A DNA stretch of 64,000 bases. Origin: Chromatiaceae bacterium (GTDB taxonomy: Bacteria; Pseudomonadota; Gammaproteobacteria; Chromatiales; Chromatiaceae). The stretch lies in assembly GCA_024235395.1 (NCBI GenBank), contig JACKMK010000001.1, forward strand, positions 1,550,001 to 1,614,000. Direction: 5' to 3'. Position numbers and translations under genes: made by a program. Numbering within the stretch: the first letter of the stretch is position 1; each line of letters begins with the position of its first letter. This document shows, in pieces, positions 9,549 to 18,460 of the stretch. Below the pieces are notes generated by a model that did not search any database, had not been told where the DNA came from, and was given only the letters and a program-made list of their open reading frames with translations.

Positions 9549-11021
9549 TCACTGCCCCAGGAAGGCGGTGTTGAAGCGCCCGACCGACGCCGAGACGAGA
9601 TGCAGGGCACCGGCCGGGAAGACACCGAGCAGCACGATACCGGTGGCCAGCACACCGGCCGCCAGCAGCTCGCCGGCGCGCAGGTCCTCGACCTGCCGCA
9701 TCTCGTCGCGCACCGGCCCGGTGAACAATCGTCCGACGGTACGGATCGCATAGGCCGCGCTGATCATCACGCCGAGACTGAGCAGCACGACCATCCAGCC
9801 CCAGGCCTGGAACCCCCCGATCAGGGTGTGCAGTTCGGCGATGAAGCCGGCGGTGCCGGGCAGACCGGCTGCAGCGAACAGCGCCAGTACGGTGAAGAAC
9901 GCGAAGCGCGGGGTGATGCGTACCAGCGAACTGTAATGGCCGATCTCCCGCGTATGGGTACGCTCGTACAACAGGCCGACCAGCAGGAACAATGCCCCCG
10001 CAACCAGTCCATGGGCCACCATCTGCATCACCGCACCGGTCAGGCCGGCGACATTCAGCGCTGCGATGCCGAGCAGCACGACGCCCATATGGCTGACCGA
10101 AGAGTACGCGACCATCGCCTTGAGATCGGTCTGGCGCCACGCGAGGAGACCGCCGTACAACAGGCTGACCAGTGCCAGCGCGGTGAGCAGCGACTGCAAT
10201 GCTACGACCGCATCCGGCAGCGTCTGCGCCGCACGAATCAGGCCGTAGGAACCCATCTTGAGCAGGATGCCGGACAGCAGAATGGACACCGGCCCCGGCG
10301 CCTCCACGTGCGCCAGCGGCAGCCAGCCGTGGATCGGAAAGATCGGCATCTTCACCCCGAAACCGATCAGGAAGCCGAAGAAGATCAGTATCTGCGCCTC
10401 CCGCGGGAGTTGCTGTGCACCGTCGGCGAGGTCGGCCATCGCGAACGAATGCGTCGAGGACGCATCGAACAACACCAGCAGCGCGATCAGCATGAACACC
10501 GAGCCGCCCATCGTGTACAGCACGAAATTCAGCGCCGCGCCGTGCCGGTTGCGCCCCCCCCAACGGTCGATCAGGAAGAACAGCGGGATCAGGGTCAGTT
10601 CCCAGAACACGTAGAACAGCGACCAGTCGCGTGCCATGAACACGCCGAGCAGCGCCGATTCCAGTCCCAGCATCAGCAGGTAATAGCCGCGCACGCGTTC
10701 GCGGATCGAGCCGGAGGCGAGCACCGCAATGAAACACAGCAGTGTTGCGAGCAGCACCATCGGATACGAAAAGCCGTCCACGCCGAGCGCGAACGAGGTG
10801 CCGAGACGCGGGTTCCAGCTGTACTGCTCGGCCCACTGGGCACCGGCGACGCTGTCGTCGAACAGACCGAGCAGGCCCCACGCCAGCAGCATCGTCAGAC
10901 TGGTGAAAGCCACTGCCAGACGACGCATCCACTCGACACGCGCGCGTGGCAATATCAACAACAGTGCGGCACCACTGGCGGGCAGCAACAGCAGGATCGA
11001 CAACACGGGGATACCGTGCAT
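9549..11021 (-). CDS. NuoM-like subunit, first main gene of the DAB operon
   Basis: This 490-residue polytopic protein is a canonical NuoM-type module, with E141 (FWELTLIP), K224 (FGVKMPIFP) and K255 (LLKMGSYG) all in place, and a C-terminal GTAGFIAE segment. It precedes dabA by about 66 bases on the same strand, so it opens the operon. Start ATG 11021 gives a typical NuoM N-terminus; GGAGG lies 14 bases upstream, rather far, and an in-frame GTG at 11024 is an alternative. The start codon overlaps the stop of a possible small upstream frame (TGATG). With no other complex I genes around, it is probably an additional ion-translocating module of the DAB complex. Confidence 0.85.
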   Translation of the reverse strand: MHGIPVLSILLLLPASGAALLLILPRARVEWMRRLAVAFTSLTMLLAWGLLGLFDDSVAGAQWAEQYSWNPRLGTSFALGVDGFSYPMVLLATLLCFIAVLASGSIRERVRGYYLLMLGLESALLGVFMARDWSLFYVFWELTLIPLFFLIDRWGGRNRHGAALNFVLYTMGGSVFMLIALLVLFDASSTHSFAMADLADGAQQLPREAQILIFFGFLIGFGVKMPIFPIHGWLPLAHVEAPGPVSILLSGILLKMGSYGLIRAAQTLPDAVVALQSLLTALALVSLLYGGLLAWRQTDLKAMVAYSSVSHMGVVLLGIAALNVAGLTGAVMQMVAHGLVAGALFLLVGLLYERTHTREIGHYSSLVRITPRFAFFTVLALFAAAGLPGTAGFIAELHTLIGGFQAWGWMVVLLSLGVMISAAYAIRTVGRLFTGPVRDEMRQVEDLRAGELLAAGVLATGIVLLGVFPAGALHLVSASVGRFNTAFLGQ

Positions 11022-11356
11022 CACGGGAGCGAGGTCCTCCCGGCTGCAGCCATGGCCAATTGCCCGGCGGACGATCCGGCGCGGAGGCATCCGTCGCGGG
11101 GCGAAGGCGCCGGATCGGCGCAACCGGACGACGAGGTGATTGTCGGCTGCGACAGCATCGCGGCAATGGCTGGCCGGGTGAAGGTTGCCTGCCCGACCTC
11201 ATCGACGATGTTCGCGAACCCCAGGCCGTACAACCGTACGCGGCCGACCGTGTCGATCTCTGCTGTCACCTGGTTCCGCCCCTCCGCACGGCGCCTGCCT
11301 GGACCGATCAGCGCCAGGAGATACCCCAGGATAGGCGCAATCCAAAAGCGGAACAA
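11021..11356 (-). CDS. Possible small membrane-anchored protein upstream of the DAB operon
   Basis: This open frame of 111 codons fills the gap upstream of the first NuoM-like gene and ends in TGATG, sharing one base with that gene's start. Such an overlap is typical of translational coupling. The first 18 residues are hydrophobic (WIAPILGYLLALIG) and are followed by a basic stretch; most third codon positions are G or C, as in neighbouring genes. Against it: no ribosome binding site before ATG 11356, a low-complexity Ser/Ala/Gly tail, and no family I recognise. It may be a real leader gene or chance. Confidence 0.25.
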   Translation of the reverse strand: MFRFWIAPILGYLLALIGPGRRRAEGRNQVTAEIDTVGRVRLYGLGFANIVDEVGQATFTRPAIAAMLSQPTITSSSGCADPAPSPRDGCLRAGSSAGQLAMAAAGRTSLP

Positions 11357-11392
11357 ATGCTGGACGCGCGGCGTGCCGATACGCCGGTACAG
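11022..11392. other. Intergenic region upstream of the DAB operon
   Basis: These 371 bases lie between the GGDEF/EAL gene and the first NuoM-like gene, which run in the same direction. It is the only large gap upstream of the operon, so the operon promoter should be here. Apart from the doubtful frame at 11021-11356 I see no gene, no clear regulator-binding palindrome and no terminator with a T-tract. Confidence 0.4.
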
Positions 11393-13855
11393 TCAGGAGC
11401 CGGTCGAACGGATCTGCTCGATGATGCGCTGCTCGAACTCGGAGGCGGGCATGGGTTTTGCGAACAGGTAGCCCTGACCATAGTCGCAGCCCATGCCACG
11501 CAACAGATCACGCTGCTTCTCAGTCTCGATGCCCTCCGCGACGACCTTCAGTCCGAGTTTGTGCGCCATGATGACGATCGCTTCGACCAACGTCTGTTCC
11601 GTGGAGCCGCCACCGAGGTTGCGCATGAACGAGCGGTCGATCTTGAGGTAGTCGATATCCAGTTCCTTGAGATACGCAAGCGACGAGTAGCCGGTACCGA
11701 AGTCGTCGATCGCGACCTGCACACCCGCGTCACGGCACCGAAGCAGGATCGATGCGACATTTTCCTCTTTTTCGAGCAACAGACCCTCGGTGATCTCGAT
11801 AATGATGCTCTCACCGGGCAGCCCATAGCCCGCCAGTTCTTCCAGCCAGCGGCCGCGGTCCTCATGTTGCGTCCTGAGCTGCATCGGCGACACGTTGACG
11901 CTGAGTTGGAACGAATCACACAGATACGGCTTCCAGGCGCTGAGCTGCTCGAAGGCACGTCGGAACACCCAGTCACCGATCTCGTTAATCACGCCGGTCT
12001 CCTCGGCGATCGGAATGAAGCCGGCCGGACTGATCTCGCCTTTTTCCGAATGGAACCACCGCAGCAGGACCTCGGCCTTGCAGACCGATCCGTCGGCGAG
12101 ATCGACCACCGGCTGGAAAAACAGCTTGAACTCGTCGTTGCTGATCCCCTTGCGCAGGTCCCTGGCAATCTGCATGCGCAACAGTGACGCCTGCTGCAAT
12201 ACCGGCGTGAAATAGTGATACCGGTTCTTGCCCTGCTTCTTCGCCTCGTACATCGATTGGTCAGCGAACTGGATCAGGTTTGCGGCGTTGTCGGCGTCGT
12301 TCGGGAAGTTGGCGATGCCGATGCTCGCGGTCACGAACACGCTTTCGCCGTTCAGCTCGTAGGGATGTCCTATCGCCTGGATCAGTTTGGCCGAGATTCG
12401 GTCGACCGACGAGGTATCAAGGTTGCCGGCGAGGATCACGACGAATTCGTCACCGCCCAGTCGCGCGACGATATCGGAGCTGCGTACCGCTTCGGTGAGC
12501 CGCCCCGCGGCCAATCTGAGCAGGGCATCACCGCTCTGGTGGCCGAGGACGTCGTTGATCTCCTTGAAACCATCGAGATCGAGGAACAGGACCCATACGC
12601 CGTAGCCTCCCCGGTTCGCCTTGTTGATCTCGCGGTCGAGTAGTTCGTGAAAAAGCTTTCGGTTCGGCAGCCCGGTCAGGGTGTCGTAGTTCGCCTGCCG
12701 CCAGACGATCGCCTCGCGTTCCTTGTTCTGCGAGATGTCGGTCATGGTGCCGACCATGCGTTGCGGCTCACCCGCCGCGGTGCGCTTTACGACCCGGCCC
12801 CGGCCCAGCACCCAGATCCAGGAACCGTCGCGTTTGCGCAACCGGTGCTCGGCACTCCACGATACAGTCCGTCCCTCGAGGTGTTCTTTCAGCGAACGCT
12901 GGACTGCCTCGCGGTCCTCTTCGTGGATCCGCTCGGCCCAGGTCGAATAATCGGAAGCCACGTCTTGTTCACCGAGGATCCGTCGCCAGGCCGGACTGTA
13001 CTCGACCGTATCGCGCTGCACGTCCCAGTCCCACAGGCCGTCCTGCGCGGCATCGACGGCCAGACGGTGCGTCTCTTCGCTGTCCGCGAGATCCCGGCGG
13101 GTTCGTTCCAGCTTGTGAATCTTGTCGCTGAGGCGCGACCGCAGCGAATTGAAGGATTCGACAACGACGTCGAGTTCGTCGTGTGCACTGTTTGCCTTGC
13201 GGTCCAGCACCAGGGGATCGCCGATGCGCTCGAGCCGCATGTCGCGCAGGTAGCGCGCCATCCCCGAGAGGTGCCGCGTGATCAGGTACTGGACCAGCAG
13301 CAGGATCCCGAATGCGACGAAGAAGGTGCGGACGCCTTCGGTGACCAGCATCACCTTGAGGCGCTCGTACAGCCGGGCATGGAGAAGGCCCAGGTCGGTG
13401 CCCAGTTCCAGGGTCCCCAGCTGCACCAGGGGGCGCTTGCGGTCGTGAATCTCGAACGAATACCGCTTCATCGTCGCACCGCCTGTGTCGCGGGGCAGGT
13501 GAAAGCGCTCGCCGTACGCGGTCTTGAGATCGACCGCCTGGACATCCGGCATCGAGAGGATGCTCGCCAGCTGTGTCTGGATCAGCGCGGAATCGAGCTG
13601 CCAGATGCTCAGCCGCAGCGCCGGAACATGCGTGTGCTCGACACTGGCGATGCGCGCCTCCAGCAGCTCCAGGTCGCGGTTGTAGTCGGCGTAGAGCTGC
13701 ACCGCGGTCGAGCCGACGGTAACCAGCACGCTGATCAACAGGATCACCTTGAGCAGCCTGAAATGCAGGCTGCTGTACGTCAGACCGCCGGCGCTGAACC
13801 AGGCGCGCACACCCCCACCGTCGGTGGCTTCGGAATTTTCCTGCTCGGTACGCAT
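11393..13855 (-). CDS. Membrane PAS-GGDEF-EAL c-di-GMP enzyme
   Basis: The product has 820 residues. A first membrane helix (about 35-55), a periplasmic sensor of about 115 residues and a second helix (about 175-195) are followed by a HAMP-like linker, a PAS domain (about 260-380), a GGDEF domain and an EAL domain. GGDEF is intact at 467-471, with an RxxD inhibitory site (R458-D461) five residues before it. The EAL signature reads EVL (595-597), a common active variant, and the DDFGTGYSSL segment is present. It can therefore in principle make and degrade c-di-GMP. The gene starts six bases after the stop of a periplasmic binding lipoprotein gene, suggesting that the lipoprotein supplies its signal. 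Confidence 0.92.
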   Translation of the reverse strand: MRTEQENSEATDGGGVRAWFSAGGLTYSSLHFRLLKVILLISVLVTVGSTAVQLYADYNRDLELLEARIASVEHTHVPALRLSIWQLDSALIQTQLASILSMPDVQAVDLKTAYGERFHLPRDTGGATMKRYSFEIHDRKRPLVQLGTLELGTDLGLLHARLYERLKVMLVTEGVRTFFVAFGILLLVQYLITRHLSGMARYLRDMRLERIGDPLVLDRKANSAHDELDVVVESFNSLRSRLSDKIHKLERTRRDLADSEETHRLAVDAAQDGLWDWDVQRDTVEYSPAWRRILGEQDVASDYSTWAERIHEEDREAVQRSLKEHLEGRTVSWSAEHRLRKRDGSWIWVLGRGRVVKRTAAGEPQRMVGTMTDISQNKEREAIVWRQANYDTLTGLPNRKLFHELLDREINKANRGGYGVWVLFLDLDGFKEINDVLGHQSGDALLRLAAGRLTEAVRSSDIVARLGGDEFVVILAGNLDTSSVDRISAKLIQAIGHPYELNGESVFVTASIGIANFPNDADNAANLIQFADQSMYEAKKQGKNRYHYFTPVLQQASLLRMQIARDLRKGISNDEFKLFFQPVVDLADGSVCKAEVLLRWFHSEKGEISPAGFIPIAEETGVINEIGDWVFRRAFEQLSAWKPYLCDSFQLSVNVSPMQLRTQHEDRGRWLEELAGYGLPGESIIIEITEGLLLEKEENVASILLRCRDAGVQVAIDDFGTGYSSLAYLKELDIDYLKIDRSFMRNLGGGSTEQTLVEAIVIMAHKLGLKVVAEGIETEKQRDLLRGMGCDYGQGYLFAKPMPASEFEQRIIEQIRSTGS

Positions 13856-13861
13856 GGCGAT

Positions 13862-14833
13862 TCAGCGCGCCCCGGCCGCCGTGCATCCGGCCTGTTCGAT
13901 CCAGGCCGACGATTTCGGTTGATGGGCGTCGAGCCAGTGGGCCGCGGCCTCGGGAGCGCTGTAACCCTGCACTTCGACCAGCGCGGCCGCGGTGGCAATG
14001 TCTGCATTGGAAAAATCGATCGCACGCACCAGTGCGAAGCCGCACGGCCAGGTCTCGGGAAACGTGCGCGACACGGCCTTCTTCAGCCAGCCGTCTTTTG
14101 GATTGCCGCAGTCCCAGGCCAGTCGCCGGTTGATACCCCACTCCGGGTCGGTCTCGCAGGCCTCGGCGTAGGCGGGAAATTCGACGAATTCACCCGGGTA
14201 GACCGACTCGACCCAGTTCGGCGTCCAGTTGAACAGCACGACCGGCCGGGTGTGTCTCGCCGCATCCTCGAGCACTCCGCGCAACGCCGCGGCATCGGCG
14301 AGTTCGACCACCCGGAACGGCAGACCCAGGGCGCGTATCCGGGCGCGGTCGGGCTTTTCCCAGGGCCCGGTGTAGTAGACGCCGAGTTCGTTGGAACCAT
14401 CCGAGAACTGCGCCGCGCAGGCCTTCAGTGCGGTCCAGTCCGGAAGTCCGGGGCAGGCCGCCTTGGCGTACTTCGGGTACCACCATTCCTCGCGTGTCAG
14501 CGCCGTGTGTGTGCCGGCGTCGACGACCAGCCCCCGCCGGGTGAGCTCGTTCATCTTGCTCGCCATGCTGCCTTCCCAGACCTCGACCTGGAGATCGGCC
14601 TGACCGCTGCTCAGCAGAAACCATTGGCTGTCCGCGTCTTCGGCGAGATAGCTGACCGGATAACCCAGCCTCTGCAGCAACAGGCCAACGATGTGCGAGG
14701 CAACGACCTGGCTGGTCCAGTCGAGCGTCAGGATCTTGATCGGTTGCGTGCTCGAACCGACCGGCTGCGTGTAGCAGCCGGAGACCAGTATCGCGAGGCA
14801 CAATAATCGTCTGATTCGGATCCAGCTCGGCAT
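13862..14833 (-). CDS. Betaine/choline-type substrate-binding lipoprotein (OpuAC/ProX family)
   Basis: This encodes 323 residues. The N-terminus is a lipoprotein signal: basic RIRR, a hydrophobic core and the lipobox LVSG-Cys20. The body resembles glycine-betaine/proline-betaine binding proteins, with many tryptophans (WEGS, WWYPK, NWTPNW) that could form the aromatic cage for a quaternary amine. No ABC permease or ATPase gene is adjacent. Instead it lies six bases upstream of a GGDEF/EAL membrane protein, so it probably acts as a ligand sensor rather than in uptake. Start ATG 14833 was chosen because it puts the lipobox at residue 20; a TTG at 14896 would bury it. The ligand is inferred from family only. 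Confidence 0.8.
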   Translation of the reverse strand: MPSWIRIRRLLCLAILVSGCYTQPVGSSTQPIKILTLDWTSQVVASHIVGLLLQRLGYPVSYLAEDADSQWFLLSSGQADLQVEVWEGSMASKMNELTRRGLVVDAGTHTALTREEWWYPKYAKAACPGLPDWTALKACAAQFSDGSNELGVYYTGPWEKPDRARIRALGLPFRVVELADAAALRGVLEDAARHTRPVVLFNWTPNWVESVYPGEFVEFPAYAEACETDPEWGINRRLAWDCGNPKDGWLKKAVSRTFPETWPCGFALVRAIDFSNADIATAAALVEVQGYSAPEAAAHWLDAHQPKSSAWIEQAGCTAAGAR

Positions 14834-14990
14834 ATCGGAGTCGTCGCTTCCAGTGTGCTGGGCGATACAGGCCTGATTGCAGGCCCGTGACTTCAATGGG
14901 CTATCGGCTGGGATTCTCTGAAGTGAAGTCGGCGCGAAGCCGGTGCCCCGCGCCGCTGTTCAGCGGGCCGGCCGCGCGTGGCCGATCCGG

Positions 14991-15233
14991 CTACAGCTTC
15001 TGGTGGCTACCGTCGCAATACGGTTGCTCGGCGGTATGTTTGCAGCCGCAGAGGTAGACCTTGGCGGTCTTTTGTGCGGTGAACGCGACCGGTTCGAATC
15101 CCGTCCCCTGGTGGGACCCGTCACAGAAGGGCTGCTGCTTGCTGCGGCCGCAGGCACACCAGTAATACGTCTTGCCCTCTTCCACCTCGGTGGCATAAGG
15201 CGCCTTTTGGGCAATCACGGGTTCTTTGTCCAT
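14991..15233 (-). CDS. Tandem CDGSH iron-sulfur protein
   Basis: This 80-residue soluble protein carries two CDGSH-type [2Fe-2S] motifs. The first is Cys26-x-Cys28 followed by CDGSH at 37-41; the second is Cys62-x-Cys64 followed by CDGSH at 73-77. Each gives the usual three-Cys, one-His cluster ligation. The two halves look like a duplication, as in other bacterial mitoNEET-like proteins. The start is ATG 15233, six bases after GAGG. It is divergent from the HDOD gene. The family is certain; a role in electron transfer or iron-sulfur/redox handling is general family knowledge and no specific partner is visible. Confidence 0.9.
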   Translation of the reverse strand: MDKEPVIAQKAPYATEVEEGKTYYWCACGRSKQQPFCDGSHQGTGFEPVAFTAQKTAKVYLCGCKHTAEQPYCDGSHQKL

Positions 15234-15463
15234 TCGTTTCCTCCTCAGGATGCATGCCCCGGCATCATTGCGAAACACGGCCGGCCTTCGCAAGCCCGGT
15301 GCCGCCCGACGGGAGCATGGGGCCGCAACGCCGCCTCGCGTGCCGGCGGGCTCAAGTCACAGACATTTCCGCCGATCCTAGGAGGACCCATCGGATACAC
15401 CTTTGGCCGGGTCGCGCACCTGCCCTGCCCGCAGAACCCCACTCGATCACGGAGTACAGGCCC

Positions 15464-16330
15464 GTGGATGTCGACCATCTCGTCAATTCGGTCTCGGATC
15501 TCGTGTCGTTGCCCGACGTCTGTCTGAGGGTCAATGCCCTGCTCGAGGATCCACGCGCATCGGCGGAACAGATCGGCGAAGTCGTCAACTATGACCCAGG
15601 CCTGACCGCGCGGCTGCTGAAGATTGTCAACAGCGCCTACTACGGACTGCCTGGCCGCATCGAGACGGTTTCACGTGCGATTACCGTGATCGGCAGCAAG
15701 GACCTCCAGGCGTTGATACTGGCGACCTCGGCTGTCGAGGCGTTCAAGCAGGTGTCGACCGACCTGGTGGACATGGAGGCGTTCTGGCATCACAGCGTCT
15801 TCGCCGGGCTCAGCGCGCGCAACCTCGCCGCGCGTTCCGCCACACAGGGCGGCGAGACCCTGTTCGTGGCCGGACTCCTGCACGACGTCGGCAAACTGGT
15901 GATGTACCACGGCCTGCCCGGGCAATCACAGGAGATCCTCGCCCGCTGCGCCGCGGAGGGGACGGAACAGCATCAGGTGGAGCGCGAGGTACTGGGATTC
16001 GATCATGCGACAGTCGGCGCCGCGCTGCTGCAGGCCTGGCATCTGCCGGACAGCCTGGTCACCCCGGTACGGTTCCATCACGACATCGGCGCCGCGACCA
16101 CCTTGGCGCGCGAAACAGCCCTCGTAAACATTGCCGACGCGATTGCGCATTCCGTCGAACCGGGTACCAAACAGCGGTCTGCGGCACCGCCCGGACGCAC
16201 GGTCGCACCGCTCGCCTGGGACCTGTCCGGCTTGACTGCGGAGGTCGTCGGCCCGACGGTCGACGAGGTCAACCTCCAGTCGTTCGAGATGCTTGAGATC
16301 GTTTCCCCGGGGGCGATGCTGGTCGTCTGA
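15464..16330 (+). CDS. HDOD-domain signalling protein
   Basis: The 288-residue product is made almost wholly of an HDOD domain, the HD-related output module of many bacterial signalling proteins. Visible are the NYDPGLTARLLKIVNSAYYG segment near residues 42-61 and an HDVGK at 140-144. Start GTG 15464 is preceded by GGAG and gives the usual N-terminus just ahead of the domain; the open frame continues upstream to 15254 without a good site. HDOD proteins usually lack phosphodiesterase activity and act in regulation of motility, c-di-GMP or stress circuits. Given the nearby GGDEF/EAL protein, a signalling role is plausible but not proven. Confidence 0.85.
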   Translation: MDVDHLVNSVSDLVSLPDVCLRVNALLEDPRASAEQIGEVVNYDPGLTARLLKIVNSAYYGLPGRIETVSRAITVIGSKDLQALILATSAVEAFKQVSTDLVDMEAFWHHSVFAGLSARNLAARSATQGGETLFVAGLLHDVGKLVMYHGLPGQSQEILARCAAEGTEQHQVEREVLGFDHATVGAALLQAWHLPDSLVTPVRFHHDIGAATTLARETALVNIADAIAHSVEPGTKQRSAAPPGRTVAPLAWDLSGLTAEVVGPTVDEVNLQSFEMLEIVSPGAMLVV

Positions 16331-16364
16331 TCGATCTCCGGCTCCGGTCCGTCGCGGCCGCCAA

Positions 16365-17429
16365 TCACAGCGCCGACGCGATCGCGTCACCGAGTTCTTT
16401 CGTGGTGGCATTGCCCCCGATGTCCGGCGTGCGCGGCGCCTGCGGATCCGCCAGCACCGTTTCGATCGCGGCCAGGATCGCGTCGTGCGCGGCACGGTGT
16501 CCGAGGTGGTCGAGCATCATCGCACCCGACCAGATCTGGCCGATCGGGTTTGCGACGCCCTTGCCCGCGATATCCGGTGCCGAGCCGTGTACCGGCTCGA
16601 AGCACGACGGAAACTCCCGCTCCGGGTTGAGGTTGGCCGACGGTGCAATACCGATGGTGCCGGTGCAGGCCGGCCCCAGGTCGGACAGGATGTCGCCGAA
16701 CAGGTTCGAGCCGACCACGACATCGAACCAGTCCGGGTGACGCACGAAGTGCGCGGTCAGGATGTCGATATGGAACTTGTCCACCGAAACGTCCGGGTAT
16801 GACCGCGCCATCTCGTCGACCCGGGCGTCCCAGAACGGCATCGTGTGGATGATGCCGTTCGACTTGGTGGCACTGGTCAGGTGTCGTGCCGGACGGCTTT
16901 GTGCGAGCTCGAACGCGTAGCGCAGGACACGATCGACACCTTTGCGGGTAAATACGCTCTCCTGGACCACGGTCTCCTGCTCGCTGCCGGCGTACAGCAC
17001 ACCGCCGATCTCGGAGTACTCGCCTTCGTTGTTCTCACGCACGATGTAGAAATCGATGTCGCCGGGAACCCGTCCGGCCAGCGGACAGGGCACTCCCTCG
17101 AACAGGCGCACCGGGCGCAGATTGACGTACTGCCGGAACTCGCGTCGTATCGGGATCAGCAGCCCCCACAACGAGACATGGTCGGGGACACCCGGAAAAC
17201 CGACCGCACCGAGGAACACGGCATCATGCCCGGCGATCTGCCGGATACCGTCTGCCGGCATCATGCTGCCACGCTTGTGGAAACGCTCGCATGACCAGTC
17301 GAAAAGGTCCCAGTCGAAGCGGATACCGAAGCGGCCGCCGATCTTTTCCAGGACCTTTACGCCTTCGGGCACGACCTCGTGCCCGATACCGTCGCCAGGC
17401 ACCAATGCGATCTTGTAGTTCGTCGTCAC
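16365..17429 (-). CDS. Tartrate/D-malate dehydrogenase-like beta-decarboxylating dehydrogenase
   Basis: This encodes 354 residues of the isocitrate/isopropylmalate dehydrogenase superfamily, closest in look to TtuC/DmlA. Key residues seen are the RENNEGEYSE loop with Tyr138, Lys189 and Asp222, plus metal-binding Asp246 and Asp250 in SNLFGDILSD. The adenine-site region EPVHGSAPDIAGKG is also present. Such enzymes oxidise 2-hydroxyacids such as D-malate or tartrate with NAD and a divalent metal. It is the last gene of the predicted sulfolactate operon, 20 bases after comC, which makes its substrate here an open question: a tartrate/malate side activity, or a sulfonated hydroxyacid. Confidence 0.8.
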   Translation of the reverse strand: MTTNYKIALVPGDGIGHEVVPEGVKVLEKIGGRFGIRFDWDLFDWSCERFHKRGSMMPADGIRQIAGHDAVFLGAVGFPGVPDHVSLWGLLIPIRREFRQYVNLRPVRLFEGVPCPLAGRVPGDIDFYIVRENNEGEYSEIGGVLYAGSEQETVVQESVFTRKGVDRVLRYAFELAQSRPARHLTSATKSNGIIHTMPFWDARVDEMARSYPDVSVDKFHIDILTAHFVRHPDWFDVVVGSNLFGDILSDLGPACTGTIGIAPSANLNPEREFPSCFEPVHGSAPDIAGKGVANPIGQIWSGAMMLDHLGHRAAHDAILAAIETVLADPQAPRTPDIGGNATTKELGDAIASAL

Positions 17430-17449
17430 AACCTATACCTCACCCACGG

Positions 17450-18460
17450 TCAGGCGTTCGCCGACAGGCTCTGCAGTTCCTCGTGCAGCGCCTGCGGGAC
17501 CGCCAGGCCATCGCGTGCGGCCGCGGCACGCAGCGCAAGACGCCGTGTACCGGGTAGCCGGGTCCCCGGCTGCGCGAGGATCGCCGCGATCAAGGTCTCG
17601 ATGCGCTCGACGAAGGCCCCACCGGCGAATGCAGCGGGATCGATCGCGATCAGGAACTGGCCTACACCGGGCGGCTGGCCTTCGGCGGTAAAGAACGACG
17701 AGGCCTCGAAGCCGAATCGTGCACCGCTCAATGCCGCCGCGAGGATCTCGACCATCATCACCAGGGCCGCGCCCTTGGCGTCACCCATCGGCAACATGGT
17801 GCCCTGCAGCGCCGCCTCGGCGTCCGTCGTCGGCTTGCCGTCCCGGTCGAGCGCCCAGCCTTCGGGGATCGGCTCTCCCTGTCGTGCGGCGACCATGACC
17901 TTGCCGCGCGCGACCTTGCTCAGGCTGAGATCGATCACCAGCGGCGGCTCGGATCGTCGCGGCGCGGCAAACGCGATCGGATTGGTTCCGAACACACCGG
18001 TACTGCCTCCCCACGGCGCGATCGCCTGCGGGCTGTTGCCGAATACCAGCCCGAGCAGCCCGCGCGCCGCGAGCTGTTCGACGTGGTAACCGGCCTGGCC
18101 GAAGTGATGCGAGCGATGTACCGCGGCTGCCGCAACACCCGTGGCACCGACCAGCGTCGCCAGGGTCTCGACGGCCAGCGCCATCGCCGGAAAGGCAAAA
18201 CCGTTTGCGGCATCGATACGTATCGCGGCGGTGGCGGTCTGATCGAGTGCCGGCTGTGCGTGCCCGTCGACCTTGCCGGAGGCCGCCTGGGCCGCGTACG
18301 ACGGCAGACGCGAAAGACCGTGTCCCTTCTGCCCATCGACCTCCGCGGCGACCAGTGCACGTGCGACGCTGGCGGCGTTTGCGTCACTGGTCGCATGCCG
18401 CACGAGCACGGCGCTGGCGAGCGATTCGGCCTGCTCCAGGCTCAACGTGACCGTACTCAT
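17450..18460 (-). CDS. comC: Malate/lactate dehydrogenase-family (R)-sulfolactate dehydrogenase
   Basis: This 336-residue member of the type-2 malate/L-lactate/ureidoglycolate dehydrogenase family has the catalytic-region HRSHHFGQAG at 115-124 and NAD(P)-binding loops. Start ATG 18460 overlaps the stop of the upstream slcC by four bases (ATGA). Next to slcC and suyAB it matches ComC, which interconverts sulfopyruvate and (R)-sulfolactate. With SlcC it would convert (S)-sulfolactate into the (R)-form that SuyAB can cleave. The family is firm; the exact substrate is inferred from the operon. Confidence 0.78.
   Translation of the reverse strand: MSTVTLSLEQAESLASAVLVRHATSDANAASVARALVAAEVDGQKGHGLSRLPSYAAQAASGKVDGHAQPALDQTATAAIRIDAANGFAFPAMALAVETLATLVGATGVAAAAVHRSHHFGQAGYHVEQLAARGLLGLVFGNSPQAIAPWGGSTGVFGTNPIAFAAPRRSEPPLVIDLSLSKVARGKVMVAARQGEPIPEGWALDRDGKPTTDAEAALQGTMLPMGDAKGAALVMMVEILAAALSGARFGFEASSFFTAEGQPPGVGQFLIAIDPAAFAGGAFVERIETLIAAILAQPGTRLPGTRRLALRAAAARDGLAVPQALHEELQSLSANA

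Noticed and set aside
1515..11021. Respiratory complex I locus
   Set aside because: Only NuoL/NuoM-type genes are present; no NADH, FeS or quinone-module genes, and DabA sits in the middle.
8385..11471. Very long open frame on the plus strand opposite dabA and NuoM
   Set aside because: It is rich in Gln, Arg and His, shows no domain, and lies exactly opposite strongly conserved genes. It is a GC-bias shadow.
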